From contig NZ_DXLG01000035.1 of the NCBI RefSeq assembly GCF_019414865.1, positions 1 through 15,656 of the forward strand: DNA of 15,656 nt, written 5' to 3'. Shown piece after piece: positions 1 through 8,459 of this stretch. The DNA is from Veillonella sp. GTDB lineage: Bacteria; Bacillota; Negativicutes; Veillonellales; Veillonellaceae. Numbering within the stretch: position 1 is the stretch's first letter; each line of letters starts with the position of its first letter. The translations under genes and the position numbers were made by a program. The notes under the pieces were generated by a model. It was given only the letters and a program-made list of their open reading frames with translations, searched no databases and was not told where the DNA came from.

Positions 1-1
1 G

Positions 2-730
2 GCTTTAACTGATCATGACGAAATTGATGGCATAAAAGCATTGCGTGCCGCTCAAAAGCAATTAGATCCGGAAAAAACTATTAAAATTATTAATGGTTGT
101 GAATTTAGTGCTGACTATAAAGATAAATCTATTCATATTCTGGGATATCGTTTTGATGAAACAAATCAAGAATTAAAAGACTTTATTCAATATTTTAAAG
201 CAAAACGAGAAGAACGGATTGATGAGATTATCAAACGTTGTAATAATGCTGGGTATGTTATATCGAAAGATGACTTACTTAAAAAATTTCCTAAGACGCA
301 AGCTTATGGGCGTCCACATATTGGACAGTTATTAATTGATGGTGGTTATGCTAAGGATATTAATGAGGTATTCAAAGGTATTCTTCGAAAAGATAGCCCA
401 TGCTATGTACCTAAGGTAAAGGTTGAGGTTCCGCATATTATTGATATTATTCATAAAGCTGGTGGCCTTGCCGTTATGGCCCATCCTAAACTAGTAACTA
501 GTGATGAATATGTAGTAGAAATGTTAGCCTATGATTTTGATGGTATGGAGGTTTACCATACTAAACATAACGATGATGATGTGAAACGATATAAAGCATT
601 AGCTAAAGAACATAACTTGTTTATTACAGGTGGTTCTGATTATCATGGTATTCCAGGTAAAGCACCAGATCAATTTGGCGATTACTTGGTATCCGCTGAA
701 AATGTATCAGAATTTATTAGTTTGTTATAA
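2..730 (+). CDS. PHP-domain phosphoesterase (RNase AM / nucleoside bisphosphate phosphatase-like), 5' partial
   Basis: The frame is open from the first complete codon, so the gene begins upstream of the window; 242 residues are visible. They open with the PHP metal-binding motif LTDHD and continue with GCEFSA, the histidine of SIHILGY, an insert domain containing GRPHIGQLLIDGGY (about residues 70-140), then MAHPKL and the C-terminal GSDYHG motif. This order of metal ligands and the RPHI-type insert match the PHP family that includes RNase AM (YciV) and 3',5'-nucleoside bisphosphate phosphatases, which hydrolyse phosphate esters using a cluster of two or three metal ions. About 40 N-terminal residues, normally holding the first His-x-His motif, are missing. 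No membrane segment or signal peptide is visible in this part, so it should be cytoplasmic. The next gene starts 15 nt after the stop, suggesting one transcript. The fold call is firm; the exact substrate (short RNA, pAp or another phosphoester) cannot be decided from sequence. Confidence 0.85.
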   Translation, partial: ALTDHDEIDGIKALRAAQKQLDPEKTIKIINGCEFSADYKDKSIHILGYRFDETNQELKDFIQYFKAKREERIDEIIKRCNNAGYVISKDDLLKKFPKTQAYGRPHIGQLLIDGGYAKDINEVFKGILRKDSPCYVPKVKVEVPHIIDIIHKAGGLAVMAHPKLVTSDEYVVEMLAYDFDGMEVYHTKHNDDDVKRYKALAKEHNLFITGGSDYHGIPGKAPDQFGDYLVSAENVSEFISLL

Positions 731-735
731 ATAAT

Positions 736-739
736 GAGG
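736..739 (+). promoter_or_regulatory. Ribosome binding site that decides the start of the Asp23-like gene
   Basis: GAGG lies 6 nt before the ATG at 746. An in-frame ATG at 734 overlaps this motif and has no Shine-Dalgarno of its own, so 746 is the better start. Confidence 0.6.
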
Positions 740-745
740 TTGACT

Positions 746-1621
746 ATGGAAGTCGTTGCATTTGTAGGTAGTAGTGGCACTGGTAAAAGCCATCGTGCGC
801 TCGTAGTTGCTCATGAAAATAATATTGAATGTATCATCGATGATGGCATTTTAATTCATGATAATAAGATTGTAGCTGGCTTTTCTGCAAAGAAAGAATC
901 TAGCCGATTAAAAGCTGTTCGTCGTGCTATTTTCCAAGATGAAGTACAAGTAAAATCAGTGCGTGAACAATTAGATAAAATTAATCCTAATAAGCTTATG
1001 ATTATTGGTACATCCGATAATATGGTAAAGAAAATTACGAAAGCATTAGGCTTGCAAGATCCAGATCGATATATTCGCATTGAAGATGTAGCTACACCTA
1101 AAGAAATTGAAAAAGCACAACATGCTCGTCTTAAAGAAGGTAAACATATTATTCCAGTTCCAACAATGGAATTGAAACCTCACTTTAGAGGGTATTTGAT
1201 TGATCCAATTAAAACCATGTGGCGTCGACGTACATTGAAAAAACAAGATCAAGATACATTGGGGCAAATTGGTTCAGAAGGATTTGAACGTTCTGTGGTT
1301 CGTCCTGCTTTCAGTTATTATGGACGACTTACCTTCGATGATGATGTAATTATCAAATTGATTCGCAATGGCTTAAAAAAAGTTGTTGGTGTTGATGAAT
1401 CAAGTGTTATTTCTTTCAAAAAGAGTGACAAAGGCCAAAATGGTTTAGTTGTAGATATGGCTGTTGTTATTGAACATGGTTATCCTGTTAAACCATTGAT
1501 GCAACAGGTACAAAAGTCCGTTCGAAATGAAATTGAGTATATTACAGGCATGTCTATTGAACGTATGTCTATAAAAGTTAAGAATATTATAGAAACAAAA
1601 CGTAAGATTGTTAAAGTATAG
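746..1621 (+). CDS. P-loop protein with C-terminal Asp23/Gls24-like domain
   Basis: The 291-residue product begins MEVVAFVG and carries a Walker A P-loop, GSSGTGKS, at residues 8-15, so the N-terminal part probably binds a nucleotide. The middle (about residues 75-190) is basic and lysine/arginine rich, with no motif I recognise. The last 95 residues (about 193-285) look like an Asp23/Gls24 domain: DDDVIIKLIRNGLKKVVGVD, a beta segment around VVDMAVVIEHGYPV, then QQVQKSVRNEIEYITGMSIE followed by the IKVKNI strand. Asp23 proteins are linked to the cell envelope and alkaline-shock response in Gram-positive bacteria, but a P-loop attached to one is not the classical small Asp23 architecture. There is no signal peptide or membrane helix. 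It sits between the PHP gene and miaB, 8 nt before the latter. Domain calls are good; cellular role is unknown. Confidence 0.8.
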   Translation: MEVVAFVGSSGTGKSHRALVVAHENNIECIIDDGILIHDNKIVAGFSAKKESSRLKAVRRAIFQDEVQVKSVREQLDKINPNKLMIIGTSDNMVKKITKALGLQDPDRYIRIEDVATPKEIEKAQHARLKEGKHIIPVPTMELKPHFRGYLIDPIKTMWRRRTLKKQDQDTLGQIGSEGFERSVVRPAFSYYGRLTFDDDVIIKLIRNGLKKVVGVDESSVISFKKSDKGQNGLVVDMAVVIEHGYPVKPLMQQVQKSVRNEIEYITGMSIERMSIKVKNIIETKRKIVKV

Positions 1622-1629
1622 GAGTTAGA

Positions 1630-2946
1630 ATGAAGTCTTATTATATTTACACCTATGGTTGTCAAATGAATACTGCTGATTCTGAGCGCTTATCGCATCA
1701 GTTAGAATCTGTAGGCTATACACCTACAGAGGACGTAGAAACTGCAGATTTAATTTTGTTAAATACTTGTGCAGTGCGTGAGAATGCAGAAACTAAAGTC
1801 TATGGCCGCATAGGTGAGCTAATGAGACTGAAGAGAAAAAACAAAAACTTGATTCTTGCTGTTACAGGTTGTATGGCTCAGAAGAATCAAGCGGAAATGT
1901 TTAAACGGGCTCCACATATTGATATTGTCTTAGGTACTCATAATATTCAACATATTAATGAAATGATTGAAGAGGTTCAACGCGGTCATACACATCAAAT
2001 CAATGTGGATATGGATAATTCTGTACTACCTGAATTGGAAGCGAAACCTAATGGCACCTTTTATGCATGGGTACCTATTATGAATGGTTGCAATAAGTTC
2101 TGTACCTATTGTATTGTTCCTCACGTTCGTGGTAGAGAGATAAGTCGTCCTGTAGAAGCCATTGTAAAAGAGGTTACTGAACTAGGTGCAAAAGGGTTTA
2201 AAGAAATCACGTTATTGGGACAAAATGTAAACTCTTACGGTTTAGATTTCAAAGATGGTACTGATTTTGGTACATTAGTTGATGCCCTCGATGGTATTCC
2301 AGGAATTGAACGTATTCGCTATATGACAAGTCATCCTCAAGATATGACTAAATCTATGATAGATGCACTTGGGCGTTCCTCTAATATCGTTACCCATTTA
2401 CATTTACCAATTCAATCAGGTTCAGACCGTATTTTGAAGAAAATGAACCGTCATTATACGGTAGAACATTACAAAGAATTACTTTCTTACTGTCGTGAGA
2501 AGATTAAAGATGTAGTAGTTACTACAGATATTATCGTAGGTTTTCCAGGGGAAACAGAGGAAGATTTCCAAGCTACATTACAATTGTTAAAAGATGTACG
2601 CTATGATATGGCTTATACATTCATTTATTCTAAACGTTCTGGAACGCCAGCAGCGACTATGGATGATCAAGTTCCAGAAGAGGTTAAACGTGTACGTTTA
2701 CAAACATTGATGGATGTGCAAAATGAAATCTCTTATGAACTAAATAAACCTATGGAAGGGCAAGTGTTTGATATTATTGTAGAGGGGCCAAGTCCTCGTG
2801 ATGAAGATATGTGGTTTGGTCGCACATCGGGCAATAAAATGGTATTATTCCCGAAAGACGACTCTTTATCAATTGGCGAAACCGTACCAGCCTATATTGA
2901 TAAAGCACAAACTTGGGTTTGCTACGGTACAATACAAAAGGGGTAA
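1630..2946 (+). CDS. miaB: tRNA-2-methylthio-N6-dimethylallyladenosine synthase MiaB
   Basis: This radical SAM methylthiotransferase converts i6A37 to ms2i6A37 next to the anticodon of tRNAs reading UNN codons. The 438 residues have the full family layout. The N-terminal UPF0004 domain has its three cluster cysteines (C11 in YGCQMN, C47 in NTCAVRE, C81 in TGCMAQ). The radical SAM domain has C154-x3-C158-x2-C161 in GCNKFCTYCIVPHVRGRE. A C-terminal TRAM-like RNA-binding region follows (about residues 370-436). Length is typical. TAGGAG stands 5 nt before the ATG. MiaB acts on the product of MiaA, which is encoded about 5.5 kb downstream in the same run of genes, so both A37 enzymes are probably co-expressed. 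The closely related MtaB and RimO are less likely because GCNKFCTYCIVP and the N-terminal motifs fit MiaB best. Confidence 0.96.
   Translation: MKSYYIYTYGCQMNTADSERLSHQLESVGYTPTEDVETADLILLNTCAVRENAETKVYGRIGELMRLKRKNKNLILAVTGCMAQKNQAEMFKRAPHIDIVLGTHNIQHINEMIEEVQRGHTHQINVDMDNSVLPELEAKPNGTFYAWVPIMNGCNKFCTYCIVPHVRGREISRPVEAIVKEVTELGAKGFKEITLLGQNVNSYGLDFKDGTDFGTLVDALDGIPGIERIRYMTSHPQDMTKSMIDALGRSSNIVTHLHLPIQSGSDRILKKMNRHYTVEHYKELLSYCREKIKDVVVTTDIIVGFPGETEEDFQATLQLLKDVRYDMAYTFIYSKRSGTPAATMDDQVPEEVKRVRLQTLMDVQNEISYELNKPMEGQVFDIIVEGPSPRDEDMWFGRTSGNKMVLFPKDDSLSIGETVPAYIDKAQTWVCYGTIQKG
2938..2943 (+). promoter_or_regulatory. Ribosome binding site of mutS
   Basis: AAGGGG overlaps the end of miaB and is 5 nt before the ATG at 2949. 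It supports that start over an in-frame ATG at 2913 buried in miaB. Confidence 0.6.
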
Positions 2947-2948
2947 GT

Positions 2949-5582
2949 ATGGCAAAAAAGCAAACACCTATGATGGAGCAGTATTTAGATATTAAATCTA
3001 GATATTCTGAAGAATTACTGTTCTTTCGTTTAGGTGACTTTTATGAATTATTTAATGATGATGCATTAATTGCGTCTCGTGAACTTAATATAACCTTAAC
3101 CGGTCGCCCAACAGGAGATGAGGAACGCACACCGATGTGTGGCGTTCCTTTTCATGCTGCTGAAAGCTATATAGAAACTTTGGTAAAAAAAGGCTATAAG
3201 GTTGCTATTTGTGAACAATTAGAAGACCCTAAAGCAGTTAAGGGCATCGTTAAGCGTGACGTTATTAAGGTCATTACACCAGGGACTGTAATGACTGAAA
3301 ATGGTAATGATGCACGGTCAAATAACTTTTTATCGTTATTTTATATGGTAAAAGATGCATGGATACTTGTATTTTCTGATGTATCTACAGGGGAAGTTAT
3401 TTGGCATCGCATTACTGATTGTGAAAAACGAAGCGATATGTTTGATGCTCTCAGCATGTATCGTCCAAGTGAAATTATATTGCCTGAGGGAACAGTATTA
3501 CCGCAAGATATAAAAGACTTTATGGATAATCAATTCAGTAATATTGTATTATCTCCATTTAGTACATATCATACACAGCGCGAAGTAGCGGAAAAGTCTG
3601 TTACTCACTTTGGTGATCTAGGTCTCATGGAAGAGGATGTATGGGAAGCTTTGGGCTATATGCTCTTATATTTAGAGGATATCATTAAGTCTGAAATTTC
3701 TCACATTAACTATGTTCATCAATTGAGTGTCGGAAATCGTTTGATTTTAGATACATCTTCTTTGCGTCATTTAGAGATTACTCATAACTTACGTGATGGT
3801 GGTCAAAAAGGTACATTACTTGATGTACTTGATCGTACGTTGACACCAATGGGTGCACGTCTATTAAAACAATGGCTCGAAAGTCCATTGACGGATGTTA
3901 ATCAAATTCAGCGTAGACAAGCCGCTGTAGCAGAACTGATTACACGTGGTGCAGAACGTTCCCATATCCGTAGCTTACTGGATTGCATTTATGATTTTGA
4001 GCGTATTGTAGGGCGTGTAGAAACTGGATCTGTGTCCCCAAGGGACTTAACAGCACTTCGTGAATCATTAGCTGTTTTACCAGATATTAAAAATGTATTA
4101 AGTACATGTGCCAGTTTATCATTAACTTCTATCAATGATCGTATTCAAGATCATAAAGATATATATGATCTATTATGTCGTGCTATTGCTGATCAGCCTG
4201 CACTGACATTAAAAGAGGGTCGAGTTATTAAAGATGGTTTTAATCCGGATTTAGATGAACTACGTTCATTGGCTACGAATAGCGAACAATGGTTAGCCAA
4301 GATGGAAGCTGATATTAAAGAGGCTACCGGTTTATCTAAAATTAAAACTGGCTATAATAAAGTGTTTGGTTACTATTTCGAAGTATCTCATAGTAAATCT
4401 GAACAAGTACCGGATTATTTCATTCGAAAACAAACCTTAGCCAATGCAGAGCGTTATATTACACCGGAATTAAAAGAGTTTGAAATCAAAATTCTCAGTG
4501 CTAAAGACAAGATAATCGCATTAGAACATGAACTATATCAACAATTACGAAATGATATTAAACTCGTTATAAAAGATGTACAAGAGACAGCTCGTGCTCT
4601 TGCTGAGCTTGATGTATTAGCTTCCTTAGCACTTGTAGGCTATGAAGAGAATTATATTTGTCCTACCATTGTAATGAATGGACAAATTAATATTCGCGAT
4701 GGTCGTCATCCTGTTATTGAAAAATTCTTAAAACGTGAGGTCTTTGTACCGAATGATATCGTTTTAAATCATGATGATGAGGAGTTCTTGCTCATTACAG
4801 GACCTAACATGGCCGGTAAATCAACGTATATGCGTCAAGCGGCAATTTTAATGATTATGGCTCAAATTGGTTCCTTCATTCCTGCTCGTGAAGCATCTAT
4901 TTCACCTGTAGATCGTATCTTTACGCGCGTAGGTGCAAGCGATGATATTTCTACTGGTCAAAGTACGTTCATGGTAGAAATGAAAGAGGTAGCATATATA
5001 TTAGAAAATGCCACACACAATAGCTTGATTATTCTCGACGAAATAGGTCGTGGTACGAGTACCTTTGATGGATTGAGTATTGCCCAAGCTGTAGTTGAGC
5101 ATATTTGTAAGCATATTCATGGTAAAACATTATTTGCTACACATTATCATGAGCTAATCTGTTTAGAGGAAAGCTATAGTAAATTAAAGAATTATACTGT
5201 TGCAGTAAAAGAAAAAGGTAAGGACGTTGCATTCTTGCGACGCATCATTAAAGGTGGTGCAGATCGTAGTTATGGTATTCATGTAGCCAGATTAGCTGGC
5301 TTACCTAATTCTGTACTAAAACGAGCAGAAGTGATTTTAGAATCCTTAGAAGACCAAAGTCATGATGCTAGTGATTTAAACAATCGTGTTGTAGGAGGTC
5401 AATCCACTAATGTAGTTAAACCAGCCGCTAAACAGGTTAGTGATTCTCCACTAGGTAACTTATTTACTCATTCAGTAGTTGATAGCTTGCTAGAAGTAGA
5501 TGTAATGAGTATGACACCTATAGAAGCATTAAATAAATTATATGAACTACAAGAGGAGGCTCGTAAAGGAGGCGGGAAATAA
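2949..5582 (+). CDS. mutS: DNA mismatch repair protein MutS
   Basis: MutS recognises base mismatches and small loops and, with ATP, recruits MutL. The 877-residue product shows the mismatch-reading Phe-x-Glu motif as F31-Y32-E33 in LGDFYELF, the connector and lever domains, and the ABC-type ATPase with Walker A GPNMAGKS at about 618-625. The signature region is around STGQSTFMVEM, Walker B LIILDEIG has D697-E698, and the ATHYHEL H-loop follows. The C-terminal tail (TPIEALNKLYELQEEA) resembles the helical dimer/tetramer tail of long MutS forms. All key residues are present, so it is expected to be active and is MutS1, not MutS2 (no Smr domain). The start two nt after the miaB stop is chosen because it has a good ribosome site and gives MAKKQTPMMEQYL, typical of the family. 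Its stop overlaps the mutL start, the classical mutSL pair. Confidence 0.97.
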   Translation: MAKKQTPMMEQYLDIKSRYSEELLFFRLGDFYELFNDDALIASRELNITLTGRPTGDEERTPMCGVPFHAAESYIETLVKKGYKVAICEQLEDPKAVKGIVKRDVIKVITPGTVMTENGNDARSNNFLSLFYMVKDAWILVFSDVSTGEVIWHRITDCEKRSDMFDALSMYRPSEIILPEGTVLPQDIKDFMDNQFSNIVLSPFSTYHTQREVAEKSVTHFGDLGLMEEDVWEALGYMLLYLEDIIKSEISHINYVHQLSVGNRLILDTSSLRHLEITHNLRDGGQKGTLLDVLDRTLTPMGARLLKQWLESPLTDVNQIQRRQAAVAELITRGAERSHIRSLLDCIYDFERIVGRVETGSVSPRDLTALRESLAVLPDIKNVLSTCASLSLTSINDRIQDHKDIYDLLCRAIADQPALTLKEGRVIKDGFNPDLDELRSLATNSEQWLAKMEADIKEATGLSKIKTGYNKVFGYYFEVSHSKSEQVPDYFIRKQTLANAERYITPELKEFEIKILSAKDKIIALEHELYQQLRNDIKLVIKDVQETARALAELDVLASLALVGYEENYICPTIVMNGQINIRDGRHPVIEKFLKREVFVPNDIVLNHDDEEFLLITGPNMAGKSTYMRQAAILMIMAQIGSFIPAREASISPVDRIFTRVGASDDISTGQSTFMVEMKEVAYILENATHNSLIILDEIGRGTSTFDGLSIAQAVVEHICKHIHGKTLFATHYHELICLEESYSKLKNYTVAVKEKGKDVAFLRRIIKGGADRSYGIHVARLAGLPNSVLKRAEVILESLEDQSHDASDLNNRVVGGQSTNVVKPAAKQVSDSPLGNLFTHSVVDSLLEVDVMSMTPIEALNKLYELQEEARKGGGK

Positions 5583-7645
5583 TGGCAACCATTCATGTAT
5601 TGGATGAAACCACAATCAATAAGATAGCTGCTGGTGAAGTTGTGGAACGTCCCGCATCAGTTATTAAAGAGCTCATTGAAAACTCCATTGATGCGTCCGC
5701 CACTAATATTGAGGTTGAAATCGGCGATGGCGGTGTAGCTTACATGAGGATTACCGATAATGGTATCGGTATGACAGAGGAAGATGCACGCCTTGCAATT
5801 TTACGTCATGCTACCTCTAAAATACAACAGGTAGAGGATTTATTTGATATAGCATCCCTCGGCTTTCGTGGTGAGGCTTTGGCTAGTATTGCCTCTGTAT
5901 CTCATTTCTCTTTGACTACACGTAAAGCTGACTCAGATTTGGGCACTCGTATTACCGTAGATGGTGGTACGTTCACCGATTGTATTCCTTATGGTGCGGC
6001 ACCTGGTACGACAATTGAAATTAGAGATTTGTTTTATAATACGCCAGCCCGTCGCAAATTTTTGAAAACAGAGCGTACCGAATCTTCTAAAATTCAAGAT
6101 ATTGTAGGCAAACTGGCCCTTAGTAACCCCCATATTTCTTTTAAACTCATCGTAGATGATCGTGTGGCTATTATTACTCCTGGAAATGGCAATATTGGTG
6201 ATACGGTAGCCGCATTATATGGCTATAAAACGAAAGATGATATTTTCACTGTTGCTTATGAAAGTGACTCTATTTATATCGATGGTGTAGTGAGTAAACC
6301 AACACTTCTTAAAAGTACAAGAATTTGGCAAACTATTATCGTTAATAACCGTGTTATTTCCGATAAAACAATAATGAAGGCTATCGATAATGCTTACCAT
6401 GCATTATTACCTAAAAACGGTCATCCTTTAGTGGTACTTAATATTACTGTACCTGCTGGTATGGTTGATATTAACGTTCATCCACGAAAGAGTGAAGTAA
6501 AATTCTCAGATGATAAGATAATATTTAAAGCTGTTTATCATGGTATTTTAAACGCCTTAAATAATCCTCTCCATGAGCGATACGAACGAGAATCATCTTC
6601 TTATATAAATGGCACAATTAATAATGGAGCTGATTTCCGCAATAACGAAACCAATAGTAATGACGTAAATACTAACAGGAATGCTACAGTTACTAATTCT
6701 AGTTCTTATGGTAGTTTATCTCATCATGGCAATAGTACATATGATTCGTATAGAATACCTTCTGTTGTACAAGATGAGATACAGTCTGCTGAGCATATAG
6801 CTACTGCGGTAGATTATGACAAAGTATTTGGTAGTCGCCGTACTAAAGGATACGAAGTCATGCGCGGTGAGACTACACAGTTTGTAGAGAGTCTTAAAAC
6901 TAAGGGTTTTACACCACCTCCGCCAAAGGCTACTTATGAACAGTCGTCCTTTACAGACGAAAGCTTCGATGCTGTTCCTACTGAATATACTAGTTATACG
7001 AAGGAAGACGTTGATAAATTTAAGTCTTTAGCTCAAGATATTCGTAAAGAAAATACAGAGGAGCGTACTATTCAAAATTCTGGATTCTTACCTATGGGGC
7101 AAGTCGCTTCTTGTTATATTTTGGCTAAAAAGGGTGATGATCTCTACATAATAGACCAACACGCAGCTCATGAACGTGTACGTTATGATAAACTTTGTAA
7201 GTCTTCTGAATCCATTCCTATGCAATCTATTCTGGTGCCTCAATATAGTGAGGCTACAGATGATGAAATGAATTTGGTAGAGGAAGAGCGTGAAACCTTA
7301 CTAGATCTTGGATTTGATGTAGAGTTAGGTGGTCCTACGAAAATTAAATTGGTAGGGGCTCCTGTAGATTTAGTAGAGTCAAAGGCTTTTGAAATTCTCC
7401 AATATGTATTTTCTTACTTACACGAACACCAACAGCCTACCAAGGCTCAGTTACGTCATGAAATGCTAGCGTATGCATCTTGTAGAGGAGCCATTAAGGC
7501 AGGTCATAATTTAAATATGTATCAAATGACTACCTTAATTGAGGATCTCTTTAGTACAGAGAAACCGTACGTATGCCCTCATGGTCGTCCAACGATAATC
7601 AAGTTTACACCTGATGAATTAGGTAAATTATTCTTACGGTCTTAA
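5582..7645 (+). CDS. mutL: DNA mismatch repair protein MutL (endonuclease type)
   Basis: MutL links mismatch recognition by MutS to strand removal. The N-terminal GHKL ATPase has VKEL-type motif I (E30, N34 in IKELIENSIDA), DNGIGM, GFRGEALASI and DLFYNTPAR. A linker at about residues 335-495 is low complexity, very rich in Asn and Ser for its first 60 residues. The C-terminal dimerisation/endonuclease domain has DQHAAHERVRYD from residue 525, SCRGAIKA near C634, CPHGRP at 665-670 and a final FLR. These are the metal-binding nicking motifs seen in MutL of bacteria lacking MutH, so this MutL is probably a nickase; two positions are conservative variants (final Glu of the first motif is Asp; ACR is SCR). 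At 687 residues it is of normal length. Its ATG shares the last A of the mutS stop (TAATG), and AAAGGAGG lies 9 nt upstream inside mutS, so translation is likely coupled. Confidence 0.96.
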   Translation: MATIHVLDETTINKIAAGEVVERPASVIKELIENSIDASATNIEVEIGDGGVAYMRITDNGIGMTEEDARLAILRHATSKIQQVEDLFDIASLGFRGEALASIASVSHFSLTTRKADSDLGTRITVDGGTFTDCIPYGAAPGTTIEIRDLFYNTPARRKFLKTERTESSKIQDIVGKLALSNPHISFKLIVDDRVAIITPGNGNIGDTVAALYGYKTKDDIFTVAYESDSIYIDGVVSKPTLLKSTRIWQTIIVNNRVISDKTIMKAIDNAYHALLPKNGHPLVVLNITVPAGMVDINVHPRKSEVKFSDDKIIFKAVYHGILNALNNPLHERYERESSSYINGTINNGADFRNNETNSNDVNTNRNATVTNSSSYGSLSHHGNSTYDSYRIPSVVQDEIQSAEHIATAVDYDKVFGSRRTKGYEVMRGETTQFVESLKTKGFTPPPPKATYEQSSFTDESFDAVPTEYTSYTKEDVDKFKSLAQDIRKENTEERTIQNSGFLPMGQVASCYILAKKGDDLYIIDQHAAHERVRYDKLCKSSESIPMQSILVPQYSEATDDEMNLVEEERETLLDLGFDVELGGPTKIKLVGAPVDLVESKAFEILQYVFSYLHEHQQPTKAQLRHEMLAYASCRGAIKAGHNLNMYQMTTLIEDLFSTEKPYVCPHGRPTIIKFTPDELGKLFLRS

Positions 7646-7646
7646 T

Positions 7647-8459
7647 ATGAATATACTAACGACATCTCAAAAATCTAATGAGGCCATTCAGGAGGAAGCC
7701 AAAGCACTGGCTTCCTCTATGCATATGACATATATTAAACGAGGTAAAACATCGATACCAGCCTTATTCGGTAAGTATCAATGCGAATATATTGCGGTTC
7801 TTGCTGGTTCTGGATTAACTATTCATTTCCCAGAAAATCAACAACATACCTTTCATTTGTCTATGGCTCAATTACGTATATTACGTTTACAACGCGGTGA
7901 AGGAGATCATCTAGTTAATGCGGTACAAGTCATATTAGATAAAAAGGGATTATCTAATAAAGATAAATTTACGTTTTTAGATTGTACAATTGGCCTTGGT
8001 AGTGACAGTATGGTAGTGAGTTATGGTTACCCACAAGCTCAAATAACTGGTCTAGAAGGGGCTTTACCTATATGGCTTGCTACTAGTCATGGTTTAGCTC
8101 ATTATATTCATAGTGAGGATAGTGTAACGAATGCATTGCGACGTATTAAAGTAAATCATGATACCTTTGAGCACTATTTACCAAACCTACCAGACAATAG
8201 TATTGATATTATTTATTTTGATCCTATGTTTGAAGTTCCTGTAGAGGAAAGTCCTCAATTCAAACCTCTTCGAGGACATACTGTGGAAAGTCATATAGAT
8301 GATAAAATCATGGCACAGGCTATGCGTGTTGCCACGTATGGTATTATTATTAAAGAACGACCATTTAGTTCGGTCTTTCAAAACTATCCACCGCATCAAT
8401 GGGTGGGCGGAAAATATAGTCGTATAGGCTATGGTGTATATATGAAGGAGTTAATGTGA
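7647..8459 (+). CDS. Class I SAM-dependent methyltransferase, RsmJ/YhiQ-like
   Basis: The 270-residue protein has a SAM-binding motif I, DCTIGLGSDS (from residue 112), a following acidic strand end in TGLEGALP, and a catalytic-type motif DPMF (192-195) in IIYFDPMFEVP. The combination of x-GLG-x-D and YxDPM is that of the RsmJ family (Pfam SAM_MT), which in E. coli methylates G1516 of 16S rRNA at N2. The N-terminal TTSQK...RGK segment is shared by Firmicutes members of this group as I know them, supporting the start at 7647 even though no Shine-Dalgarno is visible; it begins one nt after the mutL stop and probably depends on coupled translation. Its last 4 nt overlap the miaA start. rRNA G methylation is a family-based guess; the target in this organism is not shown, so no symbol is given. 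Confidence 0.82.
   Translation: MNILTTSQKSNEAIQEEAKALASSMHMTYIKRGKTSIPALFGKYQCEYIAVLAGSGLTIHFPENQQHTFHLSMAQLRILRLQRGEGDHLVNAVQVILDKKGLSNKDKFTFLDCTIGLGSDSMVVSYGYPQAQITGLEGALPIWLATSHGLAHYIHSEDSVTNALRRIKVNHDTFEHYLPNLPDNSIDIIYFDPMFEVPVEESPQFKPLRGHTVESHIDDKIMAQAMRVATYGIIIKERPFSSVFQNYPPHQWVGGKYSRIGYGVYMKELM

Noticed and set aside
2913..2948. An earlier mutS start at 2913
   Set aside because: It would overlap miaB by 34 nt without a ribosome site and add residues not typical of MutS; the ATG at 2949 has AAGGGG at good spacing.
7154..7189. Loss of MutL endonuclease activity because of the Asp at the end of DQHAAHERVRYD and SCR in place of ACR
   Set aside because: Both changes are conservative and the other motifs (DQHA-x2-E, CPHGRP, FLR) are intact, so activity is more likely kept.
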